From Heloderma charlesbogerti (taxonomy: Eukaryota > Chordata > Lepidosauria > Squamata > Helodermatidae), in the NCBI GenBank assembly GCA_026122225.1, contig JANEZZ010003061.1:1736001-1800000 (forward strand): a stretch of 64,000 bases of DNA. The letters run 5' to 3'. Both the position numbers and the translations under genes were made by a program. Within the stretch, counting starts at the first letter, position 1; each line of letters starts with the position of its first letter. This document shows, in pieces, positions 43,116-52,816 of this stretch. The notes under the pieces were generated by a model. That model was not told where the DNA came from, searched no databases, and saw only the letters and a list, made by a program, of their open reading frames with translations.

Positions 43116-43356
43116 ACAAACAAACCAGTCTACAGCAGGGGTGGCTGCCAATCTCACCAAGTTCAGGGCCTTGGCTCTCTGGAAGCCACTGGGGGGCACA
43201 GAACTCCCAGTGTTCTTGTACTGCCAAAACTGCAGCTACTCTACAGCTGATTTTGCTGCTGAAACCCAGAGCACAGTGGCAGCAACGAACCCCACAATTT
43301 TTCTTTGGAAGTTCAGATCAAACATAGAAAATCTGCTTTCCTAAAGATGCAATTTG
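43116..43356. other. Unrecognised spacer
   Basis: Short stretch between the SINE and CR1 without a recognisable feature. 'gtggctgccaatctcaccaa' may be a repeat piece, but I cannot bound it. Confidence 0.4.
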
Positions 43357-43916
43357 CAGATTAAGAACATAAGAACATAAGAAGAACTATGCTGGATCAG
43401 ACCAAGGATCCATATAGTCCAGCATTCTGTTCACACAGTAGCCAACCAGCTGTCAACCAAGAATCCACAAGGAGGCCATGAGTGCAGTAGCTCCCTCCCA
43501 CCCCTGTCCCCCAGCAACTGGTGTACATAGGCTCACTGCCTCTGATACTGGAGGTAGCACATAGCCATCAAGACTGCTAGCCATTGATAGCCTTCTCCTC
43601 TAGGACTTTGTCTAACCCCCTTTTAAAGCCATCCAAATTGATGGCCATCACTACATCCCGTGATAGCGAATTTCATATTTTAACTATGTGCCGTGTGAAG
43701 AAGGACTTCCTTTTATCTGTCCTGAATCTCCCACCAATCAGCTTCATAGGATGACCCTGGGTTCTAGTATTTTGAGAAAGGGAGAAAAATGTCTCCCTAT
43801 CCACACTCTCCATACCATGCATAATTTTGTAGACCTCTATCATGTCTCCCCTTACCCTCCTTTTTTCCAAGCTAAACAATCCCAGCTGTTGTAACCTTTT
43901 CTCATAGGGGAGATTG
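43357..43916 (-). mobile_element. CR1 LINE, longest 3' part in window
   Basis: Starts with the tail 'aagaacataagaacataag', then the 3' UTR, then the end of the reverse-transcriptase frame on the minus strand: 'RLQQLGLFSLEKRRVRGDMI' (near 43905-43846) and 'VKI' at its C-terminus. The reading frame is intact from 43916 down to 43673. It is 5'-truncated. The 'LEKRR-RGDMIE' motif is diagnostic of the CR1 reverse-transcriptase C-terminus. Confidence 0.87.
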
Positions 43917-44561
43917 CATGACTGTATTGACATTTTAGAACTTAGCTCTCTTTTTGAATTCCTGATTAAACGAAAAGAGGCCAAGAATGCCTCCAAAATT
44001 ACCCACTTAGGGAAAAATGAGGGAGGGTGAATGCTTTCTCTTGTGTGAACAAAAGGTTTAGGACTTCCCCCACAGAAATAGAGCTTAAGACACAATTAAT
44101 TAAGAAATTAATGCTAATCTAGCAATGGTAACAACCCTTTGCTGAGTAAGGAAATCTCAGGAAGAATGATATACAATGACAGTCCAATATGAACAGAAAG
44201 GATTTGCAGAGAACTAGTTTTCACTGGATTCTGAAATCTTCTTTTTGATTCTTTGGCAAAAAATGATATTACTTTATAATAAGGTAGAAGGGCTGTAGGA
44301 AGCTTTTAGCTGAACAATTCCCTGGGGGCTTGGTGTCATTTTAACAAGGTTTTTATTCCAGACATAAAGAAGTTCCCCAAAACAATAGGAATAGTAATAT
44401 TAAAGCCAGATTTCTTGCAGTTCTTCCTTTCAAAAGTTTCTCTGAAAAAGAAATACAATATGCTGTAAAAAGCTGTCGAAGTTAACCTCCATTTCATTAT
44501 CGGAGGGCTGAGAGGTAGTATTGTTAAAGGGATTAGCAGTTGACTTGTGGTTCAACAACAC

Positions 44562-44605
<44 letters not shown>

Positions 44606-44994
44606 GGATGGATGGATGGATGGATGGATGGATGAGTTTCAGGCATAAGGCTGATAAGAGCCAAATTTCAGGCATGATAGAAATGCAGGACAATTTACCA
44701 CACAACCTGAAATCAGTTTATAGGCTCTCCCATTATGATAAACGGTGTGTCAGGAAGTATAAGGGGGCCAAAGAGCATGGAGGTTTGACTTAGCTTAGGA
44801 CTTGTATGGATAATCTTCCTTTTTTTTAAGCAGCAGGAGCAGCTTCTGCTTAACTGCTGTAGTAGTGCTGGCTTGCTAAGCTGGGAAATCATTTCCCATT
44901 TCAGCAGAAAGGGGAAAGAGGTTTTAGTTAGGGAGTGGAGCAAGACAGTTTACTCTCGGATACCTTTGAAGTTGAATTGCCGGGCATTTGATAT
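43917..44994. other. No gene; compound microsatellite
   Basis: Unrecognised sequence around a compound microsatellite at 44563-44633: about 10 AAAG units followed by about 7 GATG units. The surrounding open frames are produced by the repeat. Confidence 0.55.
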
Positions 44995-45262
44995 ATGACA
45001 ATCCGAGAGATGGTGTTCTCAATACAGGCACCCTGAATGTGGAATTCCCTCACCCGTCAGATACAGTCAGTACCAAGTCTTCTAAGCTTTTGGCAGCAAC
45101 TGAAGACCTGTTTGTTCCCTCAGACTTTTTATTGAATCCATGTCACTGTGCTTTGTAAAGTGCTATTTATCTGTGTATGTGCTCTCCCTTGCTTTTTGTA
45201 TTACTGGTTTATTGTTTACCAATGGTTTGATTTTATTGTGTTTTATTGGTATTGTACCCCAC
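44995..45262 (+). mobile_element. L2-clade LINE, diverged 3' end
   Basis: Contains 'tgaatgtggaattccctcac', 'ggcagcaactgaagacctgt', a T-rich 3' UTR and 'tattgtaccccactttgg'. The 'NSL' and 'LKTCLF' type endings of the reverse transcriptase can be traced. The copy is old and 5'-truncated. Confidence 0.6.
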
Positions 45263-45616
45263 TTTGGGTAATCTTTGGGCCTCTAATGTTGTGCAAATGG
45301 CCCTTTACGATGGCCGTTGTGAGCAACAGGAAATACAGGAAAATATAGAGCCCTGTCTTGCATAAAAGATGGTAGCTTGAAAGCAGGACAGGTGGCTGCC
45401 AGGTGTGAGTGGATGGGTCCAGTAAGTCCTGGCTGCTCGTGCGGCTTGGCAAGCAAAGGTGGCAGCTTGCTGAGCTGGATTCGGGGGCGAGTGGGAGTGG
45501 AGGGGAGTCTGATGGACACTTGGACCCAGTCAGGCACCTGCACCATCCCTATTCAAGACCAAGACATTCTGCTGCCTTCAAACAGAGCAGCCATTCTACC
45601 TACTGACCACATAAGT

Positions 45617-45815
45617 CAGGGTGCATAGTCAAGTTATTTTGACACCTGAGGCAGAAACCCCTACAGGAGCCTATCCTCCTCCCCTGGCAGTAAAAATACA
45701 ATAAAAAAATAAAATTACAATTTAAAAAAATAAGCGACTTGATGCCCTTCCACAGCACCCTAAATCTGCTGCTTGAGGCAGACGCCTCACCCTGCTTATG
45801 GCAGGGCCAGCCCTG
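45617..45815. mobile_element. CAGGG-end element, diverged copy
   Basis: Left end CAGGGTGCATAG with 'acctgaggcagaa'; right end 'gcttgaggcagacgcctcac' and 'gcagggccagccctg'. It resembles the element at 39805. No matching octamers flank it. Confidence 0.45.
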
Positions 45816-45879
45816 CTTGAATTTTACCAACCTATAAATCACATTTGCATTCTGCAAGCACAGATGCATTCCTGGCTGT

Positions 45880-46200
45880 CATTGACAGTTATTCATTTCT
45901 GCTGTTGCCCAGGCTATGTGATGCTCCTCCTCCTCCAATCCAGTCACTGGCTTCCTCTTCCTTCCCAGATCCAGCACAACTCCCTGGTCCTTATTCTTAA
46001 AGCTTACCTTGGCCACCTTGCCACACCTTGTCTTTCTGCCCTTGTTTGTGTGATATCCCTCCCTCCAGCCTCTGCTCTGCCAGCTGAACCACCTTCAGGG
46101 GCTCAAGGTCTCTTGGTCTCCAACTCCACCCCTTCATGCCTTGCTGCCCCCTTTGCCTGGCTGGAACCGCCTCCCTGAGCATATACGGGATATCTCCTCT
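45880..46200 (+). mobile_element. Possible LINE reverse-transcriptase remnant
   Basis: The plus strand at 45930-46010 reads 'QSSHWLPLPSQIQHNSLVLI', which resembles the 'HWLPV..RI.FK' end region of L2/CR1-type reverse transcriptases. A proline/serine-rich stretch and 'LAAPFAWLEPPP' follow. No 3' tail is attached. This is a weak call. Confidence 0.4.
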
Positions 46201-46685
46201 CTCTTTCTCTAGGGAATTGTTTATACTGAGGAGCCATACAAAGCTGTGACCCCCAACCTGCAATTTAAAATGTCCAGAGTTGTTTAAGGTGCTATCATCC
46301 CAAGCTGTTTATTGCTCAGACAGAGGTAGGCCTAGGAAAAATAAAAGTAATTATTCTCATTTGTATTTGTTCTCAATACTGATTCTTGATCTGTGGATGT
46401 GTCTCTGAAAATCTGCTGTCATCTCATTTGGATATCAGAAGATTTGGATTTGATTCACTTTTTTTTGGAGTGCCCATTGTACTTCATTTTGAGTATTTGG
46501 TCTCTTGATTCCCTTGCTGCTGTTATTAGAGATTCCTCCCCTTAAAAAAAAATTGTATTCCTATTGGCTGGGACAGATGATTCTGTGACATACCGCACTT
46601 TATATTTGTTAAGCTAGCTCTAGGGAAGAGGAAATCTTTTATTTTGACAGGTGATAACACAGGGCATTGAGCTATTTTAATTAAT
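46201..46685. other. Nothing recognised
   Basis: No repeat, gene or RNA recognised. AT-rich. Confidence 0.45.
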
Positions 46686-46822
46686 TTAGGGCACAATCCT
46701 ATGCATGCTTTGACAGAAAAAAGGCCTATAACTCCCAGCATGCCTCAGCCAGCCATGCTGGGTTATGCTGGGAGCTGTTCAACTTTTTCTGTCTAAACAG
46801 GCATAGGATTGCACATTTAATG
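46686..46822. mobile_element. TTAA-flanked palindromic element
   Basis: Ends 'tttagggcacaatcctatgc' and 'gcataggattgcacatttaa' are inverted. The arms continue as 'ataactcccagcatgcctca' and 'atgctgggttatgctggg'. With the copies at 12614 and 56914 they define a GGGCACAATCC terminus next to TTAA-like tetramers. A piggyBac-type origin is inferred from the flank. Confidence 0.62.
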
Positions 46823-47189
46823 ATTTTAGTATACAACTCAGTAACAGTTTGTTAAATTTTCTCTTATTTTCTTCTTATTCTTGTGCTTAGTCTGATTTCC
46901 TTGTATGCTGACATTTTGTATTCTTTCCTCCTTTCTTTGAGTTTGATGTATATGCAAAAGCCTTGTTGGCTACTGAGCAAAAAACTGAACTGAACATATT
47001 CAATATTGATTACCTTAAATGTTTGCCTTCCCTGTTATTTAAAGGCAAATTATGTTGTTTTGCTGATAATGTTAGTTAGTCCTCTGATTTAGTTGGTTCT
47101 CTGATTTTAAGTGTTTTGATTCATAACGGATTTTTGTTTTTCTTTTAAATGTTTTTAACTATGCTTTGCATTCTGTTTTTAAATGTTTT
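46823..47189. other. AT-rich, nothing recognised
   Basis: T-rich sequence leading into the LINE fragment at 47190. It may be part of an older LINE 3' UTR, but there is no anchor. Confidence 0.4.
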
Positions 47190-47700
47190 AATGGGCATTT
47201 TAGGGAGCGCCTTCTCCGCTACGTCCTAGTACGCCACCTAAGGTCCTCTGAGGGCTACCTGCTGCAGCTGCCTAATGTGAGACTGGCAGCCACGTGCAAG
47301 AGGACCTTTTCCTTTGCCACCCCTCAGTTGTGGAAAGACCTGCCGGTTGAAATGCGCCTGCTGACCTCGTCGGAGGCTTTTAAGTAGGCATTAAAGACGC
47401 TGTTATTCAGGCAGGCCTTCCCTTTTTAGCACTCTTGTTTCTTTTGCTGACTTTTGTATATTATTTTTAAGCAGTGTTATTTTAAGCTGTGTTTTATTGT
47501 TGGATTTTTTAAACAAATTGTTTTTAGTTCTAAGTTGTTTTTAATTATATGTTGTTTGTCCGTATGTTTTATGTAAATAGTTTTTAAACTTTGCATATTG
47601 TATTTTAATGTTTTAACTTTTGTGAATCGCCCAGAGAGCTTTGGCTATGGGCTGGTATAGAAATATAATAAATAATAATAATTAAATAATAATAATTTTG
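47190..47700 (+). mobile_element. L2-clade LINE, C-terminus and 3' UTR
   Basis: An open stretch at 47166-47387 ends the reverse transcriptase: 'VRLAATCKRTFSFATPQLWK', then 'DLPVEMRLLTSSEAFK', a stop, then 'LKTLLFRQAF' in the same frame. This is the conserved last 70 residues of L2-type proteins. A T-rich UTR and the tail 'tgaatcgcccagagagcttt' and 'gggctggtatagaaat' follow. It is immediately upstream of the BovB insertion site. Confidence 0.75.
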
Positions 47701-47738
47701 TATTTTAAACTTTTATGTTATAAGTCACTTTGCGATGT

Positions 47739-47748
47739 CTTTTTAGAT
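47739..47748 (+). repeat. BovB target-site duplication, left
   Basis: CTTTTTAGAT here is identical to 51810-51819 at the other end of the LINE. A duplication of this kind is expected from target-primed reverse transcription and fixes both ends of the element. Confidence 0.82.
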
Positions 47749-47862
47749 TTGTTGTTGTTTATTCGTTCAGTCGCTTCCGACTCTTCGTGACTTCATGGAC
47801 CAGCCCACGCTAGAGCTTCCTGTCAGCCGTCACCACCCCCAGCTCCCCCAAGGTCGAGTCTG

Positions 47863-48078
47863 TCACCACCAGAATATCATCCATCTTTCCCTTGGTCGGC
47901 CCCTCTTCCTTTTGCCTTCCACTTTCCCTAGCATCAGCATCTTCTCCAGGGTATCCTGTCTTCTCATTACGTGGCCAAAGTACTTCAGTTTTGCCTTTAA
48001 TATCCTTCCCTCAAGTGAGCAGTCTGGCTTTATTTCCTGGAGTATGGACTGTTTTGATCTTCTTGCAGTCCAAGGCAC
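47863..48078 (-). pseudogene. BovB polyprotein, C-terminal end
   Basis: Continues the frame of 48954-48106 after one stop codon. It holds 'PWTARRSKQSILQEI', 'LKYFGHVMRRQDTLEKMLML' and an Arg/Lys/Gly-rich 'KVEGKRKRGRPRERW', the region that follows the reverse-transcriptase core in RTE-clade proteins. After 'RERW' the frame is lost through a small indel, so the natural C-terminus is missing. Confidence 0.85.
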
Positions 48079-48105
48079 TCTCAGAATTTTCCCCCAGCAC
48101 CACAG

Positions 48106-48954
48106 TTAAAAAGTATCTATCTTCCTTCTCTCAGCCTTCCTCATGGTCCAGCTCTCGCAACCATAGGTTACTATGGGGAATACAATTGCTTTAACTATGC
48201 GGACCTTTGTTGTCAGTGTGATGTCTCTGCTCTTAACTATTTTAGCAAGATTTATCATTGCTCTCCTCCCAAGAAGTAAATGTCTTCTGATTTCCTGGCT
48301 GCAGTCAGCATCTGAAGTAATCTTTGCAACTAGAAATACAAAGTCTGTCGCTGCCTCCATGTTTTCTCCCTCTATTTGCCAGTTATCAATCAAGCTGGTT
48401 GCCATAATATTGGTTTTTTTGAGGTTGAGCTGCAACCCAGCTTTTGCACTTTCTTCTTTCACCTTCCTCATAAGGTTCCTCAGCTCCTCCTCGCTTTCAG
48501 CCATCAAAGTGGTATCATCTGCATATCGGAGATTGTTAATGTTTCTTCCAGCAATTTTAACTCCAGCCTTGGATTCATCAAGCCCAACATGCCGCATGAT
48601 GTGTTCTGCGCACAGGTTGAATAGGTAGGGTGAGAGTATACAACCCTGCCATACTCCTTTCCCAATCTTAAACCAGTCCGTTGTTCCATGGTCTGCTCTT
48701 ACCATTGCTACTTGGTCGTTACACAGATTCCTCAGGAGGCAGACAAGATGACTTGGTATCCCCATACCACCAAGAACTTGCCACAATTTGTTATGATCCA
48801 CACAGTCAAAGGCTTTAGAATAGTCAATAAAACAGAAATAGATGTTTTTCTGAAACTCCCTGGCTTTCTCCCTTATCCAGCGGATATTGGCAATTTGGTC
48901 TCTAGTTCCTCTGCCTTTTCTAAACCCAGCTTGTATACATCTGGCAATTCTCAC
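48106..48954 (-). pseudogene. BovB reverse transcriptase core (broken)
   Basis: This 282-codon stretch contains the reverse-transcriptase motifs in order: 'QAGFRKGRGTRDQ' (residues 8-20), the motif with the first catalytic aspartate 'FIDYSKAFDC' (42-51), 'GVWQGCILSPYLF' (100-112), and YADD with the other two aspartates (144-147). In motif B the family's usual Arg before Gln is Trp. The frame ends in a TAA at 48106 but resumes in the same phase, so that stop is a single nonsense change. Upstream, two TGA/TAG codons and a pair of compensating shifts separate it from 49024-50142. The enzyme would have copied the LINE RNA at a nicked chromosomal site. Confidence 0.9.
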
Positions 48955-49023
48955 TCCATGAATTGCTGGAGTCTACCTTGCAAGAACTTGAGTATTACTG
49001 GCATGTGGAATAAGTGCCACTGT

Positions 49024-50142
49024 TCAATAGGTTGAACATTCTTTAGTGTTTCCCTTTTTTGGTATGGGGATATAAATTGATTTTTTCCAATCTGGTGGCC
49101 ATTCTTGTGTTTTCCAAATTTGCTGGCATATGGCATGCATCACCTTGACAGCATCATCCTGCAATATTTTAAACAGTTCAGCTGGGATACCGTCGTCTCC
49201 TGCTGCCTTGTTATTAGCAATTCTTAAGGCACATTCAACCTCACTCTTCAGGATGTCTGGCTCTAACTCACTGACCGCACCGTCAAATCTATCCCTGATA
49301 TTATTATCCTTCCTATACAGATCTTCTGTATATTCTTGCCACCTTTTCTTGATCTCTTCTGCTTCTGTTAGGTTCTTGCCATCTTTGTTTTTGATCATAC
49401 CCATTTTTGCCTGGAATTTACCACCGATGTTTCTAATTTTCTGAAAGAGGTCTCTTGTCCTTCCTATTCTATTATCTTCTTCCACTTCCACACATGGCTT
49501 GTTTAAAAATAATTCCTTATCTCTTCTGACTAACCTCTGGAATTTTGCATTTAATTGGGCATATCTCCCCCTTTCACTGTTGCCTTTTGCTTTCCTTCTT
49601 TCTTGGGCTGCTTCCAGTGTCTCAGCAGACAGCCATCTTGCCTTCTTGGTTTTCTTTTTCTTTGGGACGTTTTTTGTTGCCGCCTCCTGAACAATGTTGT
49701 GAACTTCTGTCCATAGTTCTTCCAGGACCCTATCTACTAAATCTAGTCCCTTAAATCTATTCTTCACCTCCACTGCATCTTCATAAGGAATATTAGTGAG
49801 CTCATATCTAACTGATCTGTGGGTCTTCCCTATTCTCTTTAGTCTGATTCTAAATTGTGAAATAAGTAGTTCATGATCTGAACTACAGTCAGCTCCAGGT
49901 CTTGTTTTTACTGATTGCATAGATGTCCGCCACCTTTGGCTACAAAGGATGTAGTCAATCTGATTTCGGTGTCGACCGTCTGGTGAAGTCCATGTATAAA
50001 GTCGTCTGTTAGGTTGTTGGAAGAGAGTGTTTGTTATGCACAGTGAGTTGTCTTGGCAAAATTCTATCAGCCTATGTCCTGCTTCATTTTGTTCTCCCAG
50101 ACCATGCTTGCCTGTAATTCCAGGTGTCATTTGACTACCCAC
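49024..50142 (-). pseudogene. BovB endonuclease C-terminus, linker, RT N-terminus (broken)
   Basis: A 372-codon open stretch. Near its start it has the endonuclease motifs 'RHRNQIDYIL' (residues 57-66) and 'SDHELL' (87-92), which hold catalytic or metal-site residues in apurinic-type endonucleases. A basic linker follows ('VPKKKKTKKARW'). The N-terminal RT block is 'NNKAAGDDGIPAELFK' and 'WPPDWKKSIYIPIPKKGNTK'. It stops at a TGA at 49024-49026. The start shown is only the first Met after the upstream frameshift, not the natural start. Confidence 0.9.
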
Positions 50143-50162
50143 CTTAGCATTCCAGTCTCCTG

Positions 50163-50546
50163 TTATGAAAATAACATCTTTTTTTTTGGCGTACTATCCA
50201 GTAGGTGCTGCAGATCCTCATAGAACTGATCTACTTCTGCTTCTTCAGCATCTGTGGTTGGGGCATATATTTGGATCACTGTGATGTCAAATGGCTTACC
50301 CTGAATTCGAATTGAGATCATTCTGTCATTTTTTGGATTGTATCTGAGCACTGCTTTAGCCACTTTATTATTAATTATGAAGGCTACTCCATTTCTTCTG
50401 TGGTCCTCTTGTCCACAGTAGTAGATCTGGTGGTCATCTGATGTGAAGTGGCCCATTCCAGTCCATTTCAGTTCACTGACACCCAAAATGTCTATATTTA
50501 ATCTTGGCATCTCCCCAGTAACCACATCCAATTTGCCCTGGCTCAT
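50163..50546 (-). pseudogene. BovB endonuclease N-terminal part (broken)
   Basis: This frame carries 'ILGVSELKWTGMGHF', with the catalytic-type glutamate, and 'VIQIYAPTTDAEEAEV', typical of the RTE-clade endonuclease that nicks target DNA to prime reverse transcription. It ends at an A9 run (minus strand; T9 on plus at about 50179-50187), where a length change shifts the frame. The reading continues in another phase as 49024-50142. The N-terminal residues before Met lie upstream, towards the nested hAT element. Confidence 0.88.
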
Positions 50547-50700
50547 AGATCTTACATTCCAGGTTCTTATGGTGTGTTGATCTTTAGAAAATTAGATTCG
50601 TCATTCACCACCAGCACCGTCGGCCGCTAGCCATCCTTTTGGCTTTGAGCTAGCTGCATCATCACATCTGGGGCTAGCTGAACTTATCCTCTGTTCCTCC

Positions 50701-51536
50701 TAGGGATGGCGGAGAATTCTGCCACGGATTTCAGTGAGGCCGAATGCACTGGCATTCAGCCCCCCGAAATCTGTGGCGGAACGGCCTGCCCCCCGCCCCC
50801 CACGGATTCCCCCTGGGACGAAGCTTACCTGGGGCAGATGTTCTGGATGGCGGCAGGTCTGGCAGCGGTGGGTCCGGCGGCGGGTCCGGCAGCGGGTCCA
50901 GTGGCGTCGGCAGCGCCAGCTGGTCTTTCGACCTGCTGCCTCAGCTGCCATTTCAATCCTGGTCTTTGCTGTGATAGGCTATGTAAGTATTTACGTAGCC
51001 TATCACGGCAAGCCAATAATAATTAAAAAAAGGCGTACGCAAATGGCGGCGGCTACGGCGGCCGCCATTTGCATTCCCTATTTTTCACCATTTTAGTCTA
51101 CGTAAATATTTATGTAGGCTATTACGGCAAAAAAAAAAAGGGGGAACGCAAATAGCGTAGTGGGCACTATTTGCATTCTCCCCCCCCCGCCGTTTTAGCC
51201 TACGTAAATGTTTTTTTTTTAATTGGCTTGCTGTGATAGGCTACATAAATACTTACGTAGCCTATCACGGCAGCCTGGCTGGATGCAAATGGCGGCCGCT
51301 ACAGCGGCCGCCATTTGGTTCTGCATCAGCCAGTCCACGGCCGGAACTCCGGCTGCGGACGGTCCTGGCCGGCTGCTCTGCAGAGCCACTGCGGAGCAGA
51401 GCTGGCTGGGCAGGATTCCGGGGGAGAGGACCAGATTGCCTCCCCCCGCTGTTGAGGATTTCGGGGGGAGGGACGGAGCACCCCCCCCACCGCAAACAGA
51501 ATCCGCAAAAAGGTAAGTGACTTTCATACATCCCTA
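50701..51536. mobile_element. Hairpin-array hAT element 4, nested in BovB
   Basis: An 836-bp element starting TAGGGATGGCGGAGAATTC and ending 'tttcatacatcccta', with exact 8-bp duplications GTTCCTCC (50693-50700 and 51537-51544). The interior has three clear 'taggcta(c/t)gtaa' hairpins (for example 50970-51007 and about 51230-51270), one decayed hairpin near 51195, and 'gcggccgccatttg' units. BovB sequence continues on both sides, so this insertion is younger than the LINE. Pro/Ala/Arg-rich frames inside it are by-products of the GC-rich repeats. Confidence 0.9.
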
Positions 51537-51809
51537 GTTCCTCCCCAGTAGCATTTTGACCATCTTCCGACCTGGGAGTCCCATCTTCCGATGGTATACC
51601 AACATATCTCTGGTTGTACTGATCCATTAGTTTTCACGGCAAGGCTACTGGGGTGGGTTGCCGTTACCTTCCTCAGGGATCGTATTTAGTCTGACCTCTC
51701 TGCCATGACCTTCCTGTCTTGGGTGTCCCTTCACGGTTTAGCTCATGGCGTCATTGAGGTGCTCAAGCTCCAGCACCACGACAAGGTAACCATCTCCTTT
51801 GCTGGAGGA

Positions 51810-51819
51810 CTTTTTAGAT
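51810..51819 (+). repeat. BovB target-site duplication, right
   Basis: Second copy of CTTTTTAGAT, directly 5' of the LINE on its own strand. See 47739-47748. Confidence 0.82.
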
Positions 51820-52401
51820 ACAGTCCAGGAGATCATCGTCATCATCATCATCTCTCTTTTAATTGCTTGGCAAATCCACTGTAAATGTAAATCAGTATTT
51901 CCTTTTCCTCACCATTTTTTTTTTCAGAGAACATTCTTAGTCTTAGAAATTCAATGTCATTTTTGAAGTGACTGCATCGATAGAGGATAGATACACTCTC
52001 TCTCCCCACAGAAATGTATTAATCCACATCACACACTGTTCCCATCTTTTTCAACTGTCGCTATTATCTTTTAGCATCAATATGGTGTACATTTTAGGGG
52101 ATAAACTACCTATTCACACATACTCCTTTGTTAATTCCCTGTTTAAGATCTATACAGAACTGCTTCATATCCTCCTTCCATAAAAGTTTTGATCTGAAGA
52201 CACTTAATAGATGGAGGTTTTCTATCTAGTATCTCTTAGTATGATTTCAGTTCCAAACTGAAGGTTTATATAAATTGAGTGATTTCAGCGCTGATTCACA
52301 ATGAACAGTCAATTTGGGTGCATTTAACAGAAAATGACATGAACATCGCTATGACTCAGGCTGCACATTAACTAGCTGATATCATGTGTTCCTAATGGTA
52401 G
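51820..52401. other. No gene; short (CAT)n
   Basis: After a short (CAT/ATC)n tract (51835-51855) the sequence is AT-rich and unrecognised. Confidence 0.5.
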
Positions 52402-52409
52402 CCCATTAC

Positions 52410-52808
52410 TAGGGAATGTATGAGAATTTCGTTTCTGTTACCAAATCATCAGAACATGCCCCATTTGCAACCCTGAATGGGGATGCAACAACATTTTCCC
52501 CAAAAAGCTCACACATCCCCAAACTTGTGATTGTGTTGGAAAAATGAGTTTGTTTGTTTTTAAATGTGCATTTTAAAAAGTGCAGTTAAACAAATACGCA
52601 TTTTTCTGTTTTAGTAAATGTAGGGAAACTGCACTTTTGAAAAATGCACATGGAAATGCACACTTTTTCCATTCGAAATGCACACTTATCTCATTTGAAT
52701 GAAAAGAAACACAGGTTACAAATGAGAATGGGAGTGAGATGAACTGAGCTTGAAGTGGAGTTCAGACAATTTTGGTGAGCTCAAGCATACCTGGTTCTTC
52801 CATCACTA
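52410..52808. mobile_element. AT-rich hAT element with exact duplication
   Basis: A 399-bp element starting TAGGGAATGTATGAG and ending 'cttccatcacta', flanked by exact 8-bp duplications CCCATTAC (52402-52409 and 52809-52816). The interior is rich in 'aaatgtgcattttaaaaagtg' and 'gaaatgcacactt' inverted motifs. Non-coding. It helps classify the end-less AT-rich fragments at 5285 and 8850. Confidence 0.82.
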
Positions 52809-52816
52809 CCCATTAC

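Larger units (their letters stand above)
47749..51809 (-). mobile_element. BovB (RTE-clade) LINE, apparently full length
   Basis: A minus-strand LINE between identical 10-bp duplications CTTTTTAGAT. Removing the nested hAT element and its extra octamer (844 bases) leaves about 3217 bp, about the length known for complete BovB elements. It encodes an apurinic-type endonuclease followed by a reverse transcriptase, in pieces: 50546-50163, 50142-49024, 48954-48106 and 48078-47863. The 3' end on the minus strand carries 'gagtcggaagcgactgaac', the BovB tail that Sauria SINEs imitate. Frameshifts, nonsense codons and the insertion make it inactive. BovB is known for horizontal transfer between squamates and ruminants; nothing in this copy alone dates or proves such an event. 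Confidence 0.92.
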
